Shown one piece after another: positions 33,229-40,943 of a stretch of 40,943 bases of DNA. The stretch spans positions 1 to 40,943 of the forward strand of contig CABZPR010000011.1 of assembly GCA_902527545.1 (NCBI GenBank), given 5' to 3'. Under the pieces are notes generated by a model, which saw nothing but the letters and a program-made list of their open reading frames with translations, made no database searches and was not told the DNA's origin. A program made the position numbers and the translations under genes. The first letter of the stretch is position 1; the number at the start of each line of letters is the position of its first letter. The stretch comes from an uncultured Alphaproteobacteria bacterium (lineage in GTDB: Bacteria; Pseudomonadota; Alphaproteobacteria; HIMB59).

Positions 33229-35283
33229 ATGGTCGCTAATCTTTATTGGTTTTTTTTCTTTCTTGTCCTTTATATAAGCTTTTGTCTTTTTTGGGGAGCT
33301 AGAACTCTTAGAAAAAATAAAACCCCTGAGGCTTACTATTTAGCAGATAGAAGTGTATCTCCTTGGGTATTCTTTTTCTCTGCAACAGTAACTACATTTG
33401 CAGGCATAACTATCATTTCTTTTCCATCATTAATTTATGCAGATGGATACTCTTTTCTAGCTACTGCTGCAATTGTAATAACAATTCCTCTTGGAAGTAT
33501 ATTATTTTTTAAAAGGCAGTGGATGTTAAGTAGAAAATTTAATTTTATCACTCCAGGAGAGATGTATTATAAATATTATCAAAGTAATACTCTTAGAATT
33601 GTAGTACTAATAATCGGATTATTTTTTGCTGTTCCATTTCTTGGTATAATTATTGGATCAACAGGTAATGTTGTAGAGTTTATTAGCGGAGGTGAAATAA
33701 CCAGAGACTCTGCAATGTGGGCACTAACTGCTGTTGTCTTATTTTATATAGTATCTGGTGGATTTAAACCCATGGTGAGTGTAAGCGTTGTTCAATCATG
33801 GTTATTTTTTGTTTTTTTCTTAGCACTTGGTGTTGGTGTATTTAATTACTTAGGAGGTTTAAGTTTTTTTGAAGACCTATCTATGGCGAACAGTTTTATG
33901 TCGTTTGGAGCTTGGGGAACTACTGGAGGTTACGGAGGCGGTGATATTTCAGGATATTTCAACGTTCCTGGTGTAATTCAGTGGGTTGCAGGTATTGGAA
34001 AAAATAACCCGTTAGGAGGCCCTTGGACAGCAGTTATGATTTTATCCTTTACTCTCTCTTATATGGGTATTGTGCTTTCTCCTACATTTTCGATGTGGAG
34101 CTATTCAGTAAAATCACCGAGGTCATTTTATTTTTACCAAGTTTGGGGTTCAGGTGCTGTTGTTGGAATATTTTTATTTATATTCGCCCCTTTATTAGGT
34201 GTTGGAGCACATCTTCTTGGAGCTAATAGTATTGTTAATTCAAATGGTTTTGCCATTAACCAAATATTCCCTGAGTTAAGTTTACAAAATATATCATCTT
34301 TAATTTATGTGTTTGTTGAAAGCTTTAGCAATCTCTCACCAATTATTGTTGGATTTTTAGCAATATCCATAATTGCTGCGCTGCAATCTACATTATCTGC
34401 TTTTTTAATGACTTCAGGCAGCATGGTGGCAAGAGATCTCTATAGACCATATATCGATAGTAACCCTACATGGAAAAGGGAGTTATTAGTTGCTAGGTTA
34501 GCGATGTTGTTATTAAGCCTAGCGGCATTGTATCTTGCAACTTTTTTTGAAACTTCTCTAATATTACTTGGTGGATTAGCAATCGCTTTTGGTTTCCAAT
34601 TATTTCCTGTTTTACTTGGAATGCTTTGGTTTAAATGGATCACAAGAGGTGGGGCAATTCTAGGACTCATCACCGGATTAGGTTTTGTAACTTTAGCTGA
34701 AACTTTTGGTCATAAGCTAACAGGAAATTCTCTTCCTTGGGGGCGATGGCCACTAACAATCTACTCTGGTTTATGGGGTTTATTCTTTAATGTGATTGTA
34801 TGTTTTTTATCCTCTATATTTGCAAGTAACGATACAGATAAAGAACATCGAGCATCATTCCACAATTTTTTAAATGAACATATGGGTATTCACCCATCAA
34901 GAAAAAAAATAAAATCTCTCGCCTATGTCTTTTTTTTAATTTGGGCATTCTTTTCTATTGGTCCAGGTTTAATTTTTGGAAACTTAATATTTGGTAGCGC
35001 GGATCAAAGTTATGATAATTGGGTGATGGGAGTCCCTTCACTATGGGCTTACCAAATAATTTGGTGGGTAGCAGGTATATTTCTAATTTGGTTTTTAGCT
35101 AATAAGATGGACTTATCGACTTTGCCAAAAAAACCTATACTAAATGGTGATGAATATTTGGCACCTGACGATGTTGAGGAACAAGGAAACTATATTGATA
35201 GAATGGGAGGCGGATATGGTTGGCCACTTATATTAATAGGAATGGCTGTGGCAACTGTAATACTTTCCGTTTATGCATTATGA
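33229..35283 (+). CDS. Sodium:solute symporter (SSF family)
   Basis: The 684-residue membrane protein has about 14 predicted helices. Helix 2 region FFSATVTTFAGITIISFPSL and the later LSAFLMTSGSMVARDLYRPY segment are typical of the SSF family (sodium-coupled uptake of sugars, amino acids, pantothenate, choline and others). The C-terminal part, including a domain after residue about 530, is longer than in PutP or SglT. Its place between a hydrolase and the dimethylformamidase-like genes suggests it imports that pathway's substrate. A sodium-driven carrier next to a rhodopsin is worth noting, because light-driven ion gradients could energise it. The substrate is not readable. Confidence 0.88.
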   Translation: MVANLYWFFFFLVLYISFCLFWGARTLRKNKTPEAYYLADRSVSPWVFFFSATVTTFAGITIISFPSLIYADGYSFLATAAIVITIPLGSILFFKRQWMLSRKFNFITPGEMYYKYYQSNTLRIVVLIIGLFFAVPFLGIIIGSTGNVVEFISGGEITRDSAMWALTAVVLFYIVSGGFKPMVSVSVVQSWLFFVFFLALGVGVFNYLGGLSFFEDLSMANSFMSFGAWGTTGGYGGGDISGYFNVPGVIQWVAGIGKNNPLGGPWTAVMILSFTLSYMGIVLSPTFSMWSYSVKSPRSFYFYQVWGSGAVVGIFLFIFAPLLGVGAHLLGANSIVNSNGFAINQIFPELSLQNISSLIYVFVESFSNLSPIIVGFLAISIIAALQSTLSAFLMTSGSMVARDLYRPYIDSNPTWKRELLVARLAMLLLSLAALYLATFFETSLILLGGLAIAFGFQLFPVLLGMLWFKWITRGGAILGLITGLGFVTLAETFGHKLTGNSLPWGRWPLTIYSGLWGLFFNVIVCFLSSIFASNDTDKEHRASFHNFLNEHMGIHPSRKKIKSLAYVFFLIWAFFSIGPGLIFGNLIFGSADQSYDNWVMGVPSLWAYQIIWWVAGIFLIWFLANKMDLSTLPKKPILNGDEYLAPDDVEEQGNYIDRMGGGYGWPLILIGMAVATVILSVYAL

Positions 35284-35369
35284 TGATAAAGTACTTAAAA
35301 TTGAGGAGGAATAAGAATTTTTCGTATTGTGTTTCATTATTTGGAACAAAAAACTGTGCGAAAGGTTAA
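35283..35369 (+). CDS. Possible 28-residue peptide after the symporter gene
   Basis: An ATG at 35283 overlaps the symporter TGA (TGATG) and opens a frame of 28 codons, basic at the start (MIKYLKLRRNKNF) with two cysteines near the end. Coupling through the overlap would permit translation, but there is no database evidence and the A+T-rich gap allows chance frames. A GAGGAGG stretch lies inside it, without a good start after it. Confidence 0.2.
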   Translation: MIKYLKLRRNKNFSYCVSLFGTKNCAKG

Positions 35370-35388
35370 CTATATTTAAAATATAATT

Positions 35389-35817
35389 ATGTCTGATTAC
35401 AGCTACAAGCATCCCTCAAACGTCCAATTAAATAAAGGACATAAACACACTGATGATTTTATTACCAAAAAATACATTTTAAAAATGTTGAGAGATCCTC
35501 AAAAATTAAAATCTTTAATTGAAGAACACAGAGCAACTCCAGTTGGAAGGGCTGCTACTCGAGACCATGGTGTCATTCAGCATAGCCAAGATCTCCAAAC
35601 ATTATTAGATAAGTTAAGAAGAGGAAGTAAAGAAAATGGTTTTGTAACTGTTTGTTTAAGAAGGCATGAAGATTATAGAGTTGGAATAACAACAGGAGTT
35701 AGAGGTGAGCCAGTTGAAATAACTGAAGACTCTTATTCATCTGAAGAGGCATGTGAACATGCAATATTTTTAAAAAGAATTAACAGACTTCTTGAGGAGT
35801 ATAGTGGGGAAGAGTAA
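35389..35817 (+). CDS. dmfA1: N,N-dimethylformamidase-like alpha (small) subunit
   Basis: The 142-residue basic, helical protein precedes and overlaps (TAATG) the large dimethylformamidase-like subunit, the same order and sizes as the alpha (about 15 kDa) and beta subunits of bacterial N,N-dimethylformamidase. Sequence features are a helix with RDPQKLKSLIEEHRATP, a middle LLDKLRRGSKENGFV and an acidic C-terminal helix (SSEEACEHAIFLKRINRLL). The small subunit has no catalytic residues; in the known enzyme it packs around the large one. The call depends mostly on context. A possible promoter region of about 100 bases, with TATATTTAAAATATAAT just before the ATG, lies upstream. Confidence 0.7.
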   Translation: MSDYSYKHPSNVQLNKGHKHTDDFITKKYILKMLRDPQKLKSLIEEHRATPVGRAATRDHGVIQHSQDLQTLLDKLRRGSKENGFVTVCLRRHEDYRVGITTGVRGEPVEITEDSYSSEEACEHAIFLKRINRLLEEYSGEE

Positions 35818-38171
35818 TGTTAAAAATAACAGGTTATAGCGATAAGTACTCAGCTCATCCAGGTGAAGAAGTTAAATTTTATATTAATGCAGAATACAAT
35901 GATAGTTATGAAGTTCAATTAGTCCGTCTTATACACGGTGATACAAATCCTGAAGGCCCTGGGTATAAAGAAGCTGAAATAGATGCCAGTTGTAATGGAG
36001 CTTATCAAGGGAAAAACCAGAGAATACATGGTGGATCGTACATCATCATGCCTCAGCATGATAATTTAAATTTAGAGAGCTTTACTATGCAAGCTTATAT
36101 TTTTCCTACAACGCCAGATAAAGGTAGACAAGGAATTTTCACTAAATTTAATGAAGAAGAAAAAAAAGGCTATGGTCTCTTCATTAATGATGAGGGATGT
36201 TTATCTGTAGAAATAGGAGATGGATCTCAGGTTGTTACTGTCTCCTCAGAAAAAAAACTTTTAAGAAAAGTTTGGTATCTGGTAATTGCAACATTTGATG
36301 CACAATCAAGAAGGCTTACCCTTCACCAAGAACCTAGGGTTACATCCACAAATGGTGGTTTAGGTATGGCTATTTTGAATCCAATTGAAGAAACCTCAGC
36401 TATTATTGAGACCACTAGTTCAGTTTTACCTGCCGCTAATGATGCTCCATTGTTAATTGCAGCTACTACATTAAATAATAGATCTGGTAGGCACATTTCC
36501 GGAGGTCATTTTAAAGAAGTACCTCATCCCATTGAATTACCTGAGCAAACCAAGACTTTTAATGGCAAGATAGACAGACCTAGATTATCTAATATCGCGC
36601 TATCGAAGGCTGAGATCGAAACACTTGCATCAAGCTATGATGAGTGTAATACCACTGTCAGGTCAACAGTCGTAGGCGCTTGGGACTTTCATGCGAATAT
36701 TGGCAAAAACATTGCTTCAACAAAGATTGTTGATACTTCTCCAAATAATCACCACGGATTTATTATTAATATGCCAAACAGAGGTATGACAGGACATAAC
36801 TGGACAGCGGATGAAATGGTTTTCCATCACAAACCTGAAGAGTACGGAGCTATCCATTTCCATGATGATGATATCGATGATGCAAGATGGGATGTTGATT
36901 TTACATTAAAAATCCCAGAGGGTCTGAAAAGTGGTGTGTATGCTGCTCGACTTAGAGTTGATGGAAGAGAAGAGTCAGAAAATGAAGATTATATTCCTTT
37001 TTGTGTAAAACCTCCAAGAGGGAAAGCCACAGCTAAAATTTTATTTCTCTTACCCACAAACAGTTATATGGCTTACTCCAATGATAATCTTGGAACTAAT
37101 TCTGTCGTAGCTCAATTACTCGCAGGTAAAGTTCCTGTGCTAGAACCTGCAGATTTATATTTAAATGAACACAGAGAATATGGTTTATCAACTTACTCAC
37201 TTCACTCTGATGGACATGGTGTATCTATTTCATCAAGACTTAGACCAATCCTTAATATGAGACCTAAATACAGACACTGGCTTTCTCCATCATTATGGCA
37301 ACTAAATGCCGACTTACATTTAACAGACTGGCTTGAGGAAAAGGGCTTTGAGTTTGATGTTCTTACAGATGAAGATTTGGAACATGAAGGTATAAATTTA
37401 TTAAATCGTTATAAAGTCGTGATGACTGGAAGTCACCCTGAGTATTCATCTGAGAAATATATGGACGCCTTAGAGTCCTATCAAATGCAAGGTGGTAGAT
37501 GTTTTTATTTAGGTTCGGATGGATTTTACTGGATTAGTGAATATCATCCAGACAACTCCAATATTACTGAAGTACGAAAAGGTGAGGCTGGCACAAGAGC
37601 ATGGACATCTAACCCAGGTGAATACAATAATGCCTTTGATGGTAAATATGGAGGTATGTGGAGAGCTCGAGGAAGAATACCTTCTAAAGTTTGTGGTTTA
37701 ACTTTTACATCATATGGATTTGACGTTTCTTCATACTACAAAAGAGAAGAAGATAGCTTTAAACCTGAATGTTCATGGATCTTTGAAGGGATTGGAGCAG
37801 ATGAGGTTATTGGTGACTTTGGTTTAGTTGGTGGAGGAGCTGCTGGTTTAGAATTAGATAGGTACGACTTAGAGTTTGGAACTCCACATAATGCATATTA
37901 TTTGGCTCGTTCACAAGATCACTCTAATATGATGTTGCAAGTTAACGAGGAAATACACTTTGCTGTTCGCGGCTACTATGGCGGTGGTCATGAAAATCCA
38001 ATGGTAAGAGCTGATATGATTTACTATAAAACACCTAATAACGGAGCTATGTTTGCACCAGGGTCTTTGGCTTGGTGCGGTAGTCTTTCACATAATAATT
38101 ATAATAATAATGTCTCTAGAATTATGGAAAACACTCTTAAAGGTTTTTTAAAGGACGGGCCTTTACCTTAA
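35817..38171 (+). CDS. dmfA2: N,N-dimethylformamidase-like beta (large, catalytic) subunit
   Basis: The 784-residue protein has an N-terminal beta-rich domain, a LamG/concanavalin-like domain (about 60-280; LESFTMQAYIFPT and LRKVWYLVIATFDA) and a C-terminal catalytic domain from about 400. From memory the known enzyme (about 760 residues) holds a mononuclear iron with two Tyr, a Glu and a nearby His in an H-x-E motif. Here Tyr420 (NSYMAYSN), Tyr460 (STYSLHSD) and His540-Pro-Glu542 (GSHPEY) have about the right spacing. The enzyme class hydrolyses dimethylformamide or other small amides to formate (or an acid) and an amine. Marine homologues may have other amide substrates. No signal peptide is present. 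Confidence 0.8.
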   Translation: MLKITGYSDKYSAHPGEEVKFYINAEYNDSYEVQLVRLIHGDTNPEGPGYKEAEIDASCNGAYQGKNQRIHGGSYIIMPQHDNLNLESFTMQAYIFPTTPDKGRQGIFTKFNEEEKKGYGLFINDEGCLSVEIGDGSQVVTVSSEKKLLRKVWYLVIATFDAQSRRLTLHQEPRVTSTNGGLGMAILNPIEETSAIIETTSSVLPAANDAPLLIAATTLNNRSGRHISGGHFKEVPHPIELPEQTKTFNGKIDRPRLSNIALSKAEIETLASSYDECNTTVRSTVVGAWDFHANIGKNIASTKIVDTSPNNHHGFIINMPNRGMTGHNWTADEMVFHHKPEEYGAIHFHDDDIDDARWDVDFTLKIPEGLKSGVYAARLRVDGREESENEDYIPFCVKPPRGKATAKILFLLPTNSYMAYSNDNLGTNSVVAQLLAGKVPVLEPADLYLNEHREYGLSTYSLHSDGHGVSISSRLRPILNMRPKYRHWLSPSLWQLNADLHLTDWLEEKGFEFDVLTDEDLEHEGINLLNRYKVVMTGSHPEYSSEKYMDALESYQMQGGRCFYLGSDGFYWISEYHPDNSNITEVRKGEAGTRAWTSNPGEYNNAFDGKYGGMWRARGRIPSKVCGLTFTSYGFDVSSYYKREEDSFKPECSWIFEGIGADEVIGDFGLVGGGAAGLELDRYDLEFGTPHNAYYLARSQDHSNMMLQVNEEIHFAVRGYYGGGHENPMVRADMIYYKTPNNGAMFAPGSLAWCGSLSHNNYNNNVSRIMENTLKGFLKDGPLP

Positions 38172-38174
38172 ATT

Positions 38175-38534
38175 ATGAAAAAACAAAATATGCAGGAGAT
38201 TCCATGGGGAAAAGAAACACTTGGAGCTCTTGATACTCCTTTAAATGAACTAGAAAAAAAAGCACTTCAAAATTTAGACATAGATAAATTAAATGATATG
38301 GCAGAGTGCCTTTTTGCTTTAAATAACAGGCATTATGGTCCTATACCTGGAACATATATGGTCATGTGTGTTGAACCCGGTAAGACCTGGTGTGTTGGAC
38401 AGCTCAGTGCTGATAGAGCAAAACCTTTTGTTCTTTTTCCTGAACTTGTTTTCGACTCAGTTGAAAAAGCAACAAAAGCTGCCGAAGCTCTAAAGGCTGA
38501 AAAAGCTGAGGGCGTACCCTGTAGAAATATCTAA
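38175..38534 (+). CDS. Hypothetical protein of the dimethylformamidase-like operon
   Basis: I do not recognise the family of this 119-residue soluble protein. It has three cysteines in its body (AECLFALNN, VMCVEPGKTWCVGQ) and one near the end (VPCRNI), a YGPIPGTYMVMC beta segment and an Ala/Lys/Glu helix near the C-terminus. It begins three bases after the large amidase subunit and ends four bases before the cupin gene, so it is very likely co-translated. An accessory or assembly role for the iron enzyme is a possibility only suggested by context. Confidence 0.7.
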   Translation: MKKQNMQEIPWGKETLGALDTPLNELEKKALQNLDIDKLNDMAECLFALNNRHYGPIPGTYMVMCVEPGKTWCVGQLSADRAKPFVLFPELVFDSVEKATKAAEALKAEKAEGVPCRNI

Positions 38535-38535
38535 C

Positions 38536-38556
38536 GACATGGCTAAAGCCAATGTC
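38536..38556 (+). promoter_or_regulatory. Hairpin across the cupin start codon
   Basis: GACAT and ATGTC (five pairs) enclose GGC-TAAA-GCC (three pairs) with one bulged A. The ATG at 38539 is inside the stem, so in RNA the hairpin could hide the start unless ribosomes arrive from the upstream gene. It may reflect translational coupling. Confidence 0.35.
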
Positions 38557-38814
38557 ATGATAGATAATCAAAAAACCAGAGTTACAGAGTGGTCTTTTGA
38601 AGTTGGGGACTCAACTGGTCAGCATATCCATGAATACGATTATGTGGTAGTACCCTTGCTAGATGGGGAACTAAAAATTGTTAATCATGATGGCGAGGAA
38701 ACAATTTCAAAACTAGCAAAAGGTGGATCTTACTTTAGAGAAAAGGGAGTTAACCACAATGTATTTAATAACAATGATTTTATTTACAAATTTATTGAGA
38801 TAGAATTTAAATAG
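38539..38814 (+). CDS. Small cupin-domain protein
   Basis: The 91-residue single-domain cupin has the metal-type pattern: GQHIHEYDYVVVPLLDGELKI gives the first motif (H-x-H with downstream acidic residues) and GVNHNVFN contributes the late His of the second motif. Its length is enough for one beta-barrel. Small cupins act as isomerases, dioxygenases or metal-dependent hydrolases, or serve as binding proteins; the activity cannot be predicted. It abuts the metallo-beta-lactamase-fold gene without a gap (stop followed by ATG), so the two are co-translated. Confidence 0.85.
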   Translation: MAKANVMIDNQKTRVTEWSFEVGDSTGQHIHEYDYVVVPLLDGELKIVNHDGEETISKLAKGGSYFREKGVNHNVFNNNDFIYKFIEIEFK

Positions 38815-39768
38815 ATGGAAAAAAAATTGAGCGTAAGTTACAAAAAATCTGATTTGGATCAATTTGATAAAATTATTACTAATAAACAGACGGATCAAAA
38901 AGTTAAAGAATATTCCATAAAAGAAGCAATTGAAAAGTCAAAAAAAGAATATAGTCACTTGACGAACTCACAAGTTTCTACTGATATGAGACTCTATATG
39001 TTTCAGACCGGCACACTAAAAACAAAAATGAAATATATAAAAATGAACCAATCTAATGAGGATTTTGAGATACCTGTTCCATGGTTTTTGATAAGACACC
39101 CAAAAGGGGATGTGGTAATTGACGGAGGCAATGCAAAAGAGGTTAGTGAAGATAAACATGCTCATTGGGGTTCTGTTGTTGCTGCTTATGATCCAATTAT
39201 GGGAAAAACTGAAAATTGTATTGATCAACTTAACTCTATTGGGGTTAATCCAGCAGGTATAAGATACGTCTTACATTCTCATCTTCACCTCGATCACTCA
39301 GGTGGTGTTGGAAGGTTTCCTAATGCAACACACCTAGTTCAACAAAAGGAATATGATTATGCTTTTAATCCTGATTGGTTCTCAAAGCCTGCTTATATTA
39401 GAAAAGACTTTGATAAACCTGGAATTAATTGGAAATTTTTAAGAGATAAAAATGATGACTTTTATGACTTATATGGCGACGGATCAATAATTGTAATTTT
39501 TACTCCGGGGCATGCACCGGGCCATCAGTCTTTTTTAGTTAATTTACCAAATTCAGGTTATGTATTGCTTACTATAGATGCAGCTTACACAATGGATCAT
39601 TGGAACAATTTAACACTACCAGGTCTTGTTTGCTCTGCTGTTGACGTTGTTGACTCTGTAAAAAAACTCAAAAAAATTGCAAAAGACAAAAATGCTACAG
39701 TAGTCACAGGGCACGACCCGCATGCTTGGGAAGAATTTAAAAAAGCCCCAATGTTTTATTACGACTAA
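38815..39768 (+). CDS. Metallo-beta-lactamase-fold hydrolase, N-acyl-homoserine-lactonase-like
   Basis: The 317-residue protein has the dinuclear metal motif HLHLDH (His156, His158, Asp160, His161), later TPGHAPGH with further ligand His, DAAYTMD (bridging Asp) and TGHDPHAW. An N-terminal extension of about 70 residues precedes the fold. The pattern resembles AttM/AiiA-type lactonases, which hydrolyse lactones, but the wider family includes many other hydrolases. In a catabolic operon without quorum-sensing genes, a lactone or amide intermediate is a likelier substrate than a signal. The xylose isomerase gene follows three bases after its stop. Confidence 0.87.
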   Translation: MEKKLSVSYKKSDLDQFDKIITNKQTDQKVKEYSIKEAIEKSKKEYSHLTNSQVSTDMRLYMFQTGTLKTKMKYIKMNQSNEDFEIPVPWFLIRHPKGDVVIDGGNAKEVSEDKHAHWGSVVAAYDPIMGKTENCIDQLNSIGVNPAGIRYVLHSHLHLDHSGGVGRFPNATHLVQQKEYDYAFNPDWFSKPAYIRKDFDKPGINWKFLRDKNDDFYDLYGDGSIIVIFTPGHAPGHQSFLVNLPNSGYVLLTIDAAYTMDHWNNLTLPGLVCSAVDVVDSVKKLKKIAKDKNATVVTGHDPHAWEEFKKAPMFYYD

Positions 39769-39771
39769 TTT

Positions 39772-40943
39772 ATGTCTGATTATTTCAAAGATATACCTAC
39801 AATTAAATATGAAGGTAGAGACTCTACAAATCCACTTTCATTTAAATTTTATGATGCTAATAAAAAAATTCTAGGAAAAACATTAGAGGAACATCTGAGA
39901 ATGGCAGTATGTTACTGGCACACTTTTAATTGGCCAGGGGGTGACCCTTTTGGAGGACAGACATTTTTAAGACCATGGATGGAAGCAGGAGATAAAATAG
40001 AACAAGCAAAAGATAAGCTCAATAATGCATTCGAATTTTTTGAAAAATTAGGAATACCATATTTCTGTTTTCATGATGTAGATGTTGCTCCAGAGGGTGA
40101 AAGTTTTTCAGAGACAGAAAAAATTCAAAAAACTATTATTGATGAAATTTCAAAAAAACTTGAAACAAGTAAAGTAAAACTTCTTTGGGGAACAGCAAAT
40201 TTATTCAGCCATCGCAGATACATGTCTGGTGCTGCTACTAACCCTGATCCTGATGTTTTTCAATATGCAGCTGCTCAAGTGAAGATGTGTATGGAAAACA
40301 CAATGTTTTTAGGTGGACAAAATTATGTTTTATGGGGAGGCAGAGAGGGTTACGAAACAATTCTAAATACTAATATGAAACAAGAATATGATCAGCTTGG
40401 TAGATTTTTGAACATGGTAGCTGAGCATAAGCACAAAATTGGTTTTAAGGGTCTACTCCTCATTGAGCCGAAACCCCATGAGCCAACGAAACATCAATAT
40501 GATTTTGACTCTGCTAATGTTTTCGCATTTCTTCAAAAATATGGTTTAGAAAAAGAATTCAAGCTAAATATCGAGCAAAATCACGCTATTTTAGCAAAAC
40601 ATTCATTCGAGCACGAGATTGCATATGCACTTTCCAATGACATCTTTGGGAGTATTGATATTAACAGAGGAGACTACTTAGTAGGATGGGATACAGACCA
40701 ATTCCCTAACAATGTAGAAGAATTAGTTTTGCCTTTTTACTATATTTTTAAAAATGGAGGTTTTTCCTCAGGAGGTCTTAACATGGATGCTAAGATTAGA
40801 AGGCAATCAATAGATCCTGAGGATCTATTCTATGCACATATTGGCTCTATGGATACTTGTGCTAGAACTCTTATTGCTGTTGAAAAAATGATTAACGATG
40901 GTGGTTATGAGAATTTTTTAAAACAAAGATATGAACAGTGGGC
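39772..40943 (+). CDS. xylA: Xylose isomerase (3' end beyond window)
   Basis: The frame starts at ATG 39772 and is open to the last base, giving 390 residues of an enzyme that normally has about 435-440. Hallmarks are [18 protein letters not shown], the catalytic FHDVD (His101, Asp104, in the same numbers as the E. coli enzyme), [24 protein letters not shown] and metal-ligand regions [11 protein letters not shown] and GSIDINRGD. The enzyme converts xylose to xylulose; related isomerases accept glucose. The gene follows the hydrolase by three bases, so it may be read through from the amidase operon, or it may begin a pentose operon whose remaining genes are to the right. Confidence 0.95.
   Translation, partial: MSDYFKDIPTIKYEGRDSTNPLSFKFYDANKKILGKTLEEHLRMAVCYWHTFNWPGGDPFGGQTFLRPWMEAGDKIEQAKDKLNNAFEFFEKLGIPYFCFHDVDVAPEGESFSETEKIQKTIIDEISKKLETSKVKLLWGTANLFSHRRYMSGAATNPDPDVFQYAAAQVKMCMENTMFLGGQNYVLWGGREGYETILNTNMKQEYDQLGRFLNMVAEHKHKIGFKGLLLIEPKPHEPTKHQYDFDSANVFAFLQKYGLEKEFKLNIEQNHAILAKHSFEHEIAYALSNDIFGSIDINRGDYLVGWDTDQFPNNVEELVLPFYYIFKNGGFSSGGLNMDAKIRRQSIDPEDLFYAHIGSMDTCARTLIAVEKMINDGGYENFLKQRYEQW

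Noticed and set aside
38815-39768. Quorum-quenching lactonase.
   Set aside because: The fold fits, but no LuxI/LuxR-type genes are near and the operon is catabolic, so I kept only a family-level call.

Overview
The window is A+T-rich (roughly two-thirds A+T by eye), densely packed and has no gene-free stretch above about 150 bases. Many neighbouring genes touch through TAATG or ATGA stop/start overlaps. Gene content (proteorhodopsin, inositol and sugar catabolism, ribose-type ABC importer, N,N-dimethylformamidase-like enzyme) and compactness suggest a streamlined marine surface-water alphaproteobacterium, SAR11-like or of the HIMB59/AEGEAN-169 type. That placement is an inference from memory of such genomes. 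I saw no rRNA, tRNA, CRISPR array, insertion sequence or integrase.

Region 1 (1-8853, + strand) looks like one catabolic operon: the end of an M24 peptidase, a 2-oxoacid/acetoin dehydrogenase-type E1 alpha/beta pair, a free-standing lipoyl domain without an E2 catalytic domain, a succinate-semialdehyde-type aldehyde dehydrogenase, a Gfo/Idh/MocA oxidoreductase, IolC, IolB, a class II aldolase and an aldose 1-epimerase. It suggests an inositol or cyclitol/sugar-acid pathway whose remaining steps lie elsewhere. Region 2 (8854-14352, - strand) has an iron alcohol dehydrogenase followed by a Gld-like ABC export system (ATPase, permease, GldG-like protein, DUF4340-like protein). It abuts region 1 stop-to-stop.

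Region 3 (14482-16956) holds an orphan ParA-like ATPase and small, partly secreted proteins with no recognisable family. Region 4 (16949-29085) is a divergent locus around a control region at 22980-23126. Leftward run a periplasmic binding protein, an ABC ATPase, PxpB, PxpC, a mini biotin carrier and a glutathione transferase. Rightward run PxpA, a biotin carboxylase and two ABC permeases. Together they could form a split biotin-dependent carboxylase/lactamase with its own importer.

Region 5 (29209-40943, + strand) starts with a proteorhodopsin whose helix-C motif reads Asp-Asn-Ile instead of Asp-Thr-Glu. It is followed by a flotillin, an SCP2-like protein, an alpha/beta hydrolase, a sodium:solute symporter, both subunits of an N,N-dimethylformamidase-like enzyme, an unknown small protein, a cupin, a metallo-beta-lactamase-fold hydrolase and a xylose isomerase cut by the window end. 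Read as a whole, the right half may be a light-linked amide/lactam scavenging island: import of organic nitrogen compounds, C-N bond cleavage, and a rhodopsin plus lipid-organising proteins at the membrane. The individual families are well supported, but the system-level link is a hypothesis.
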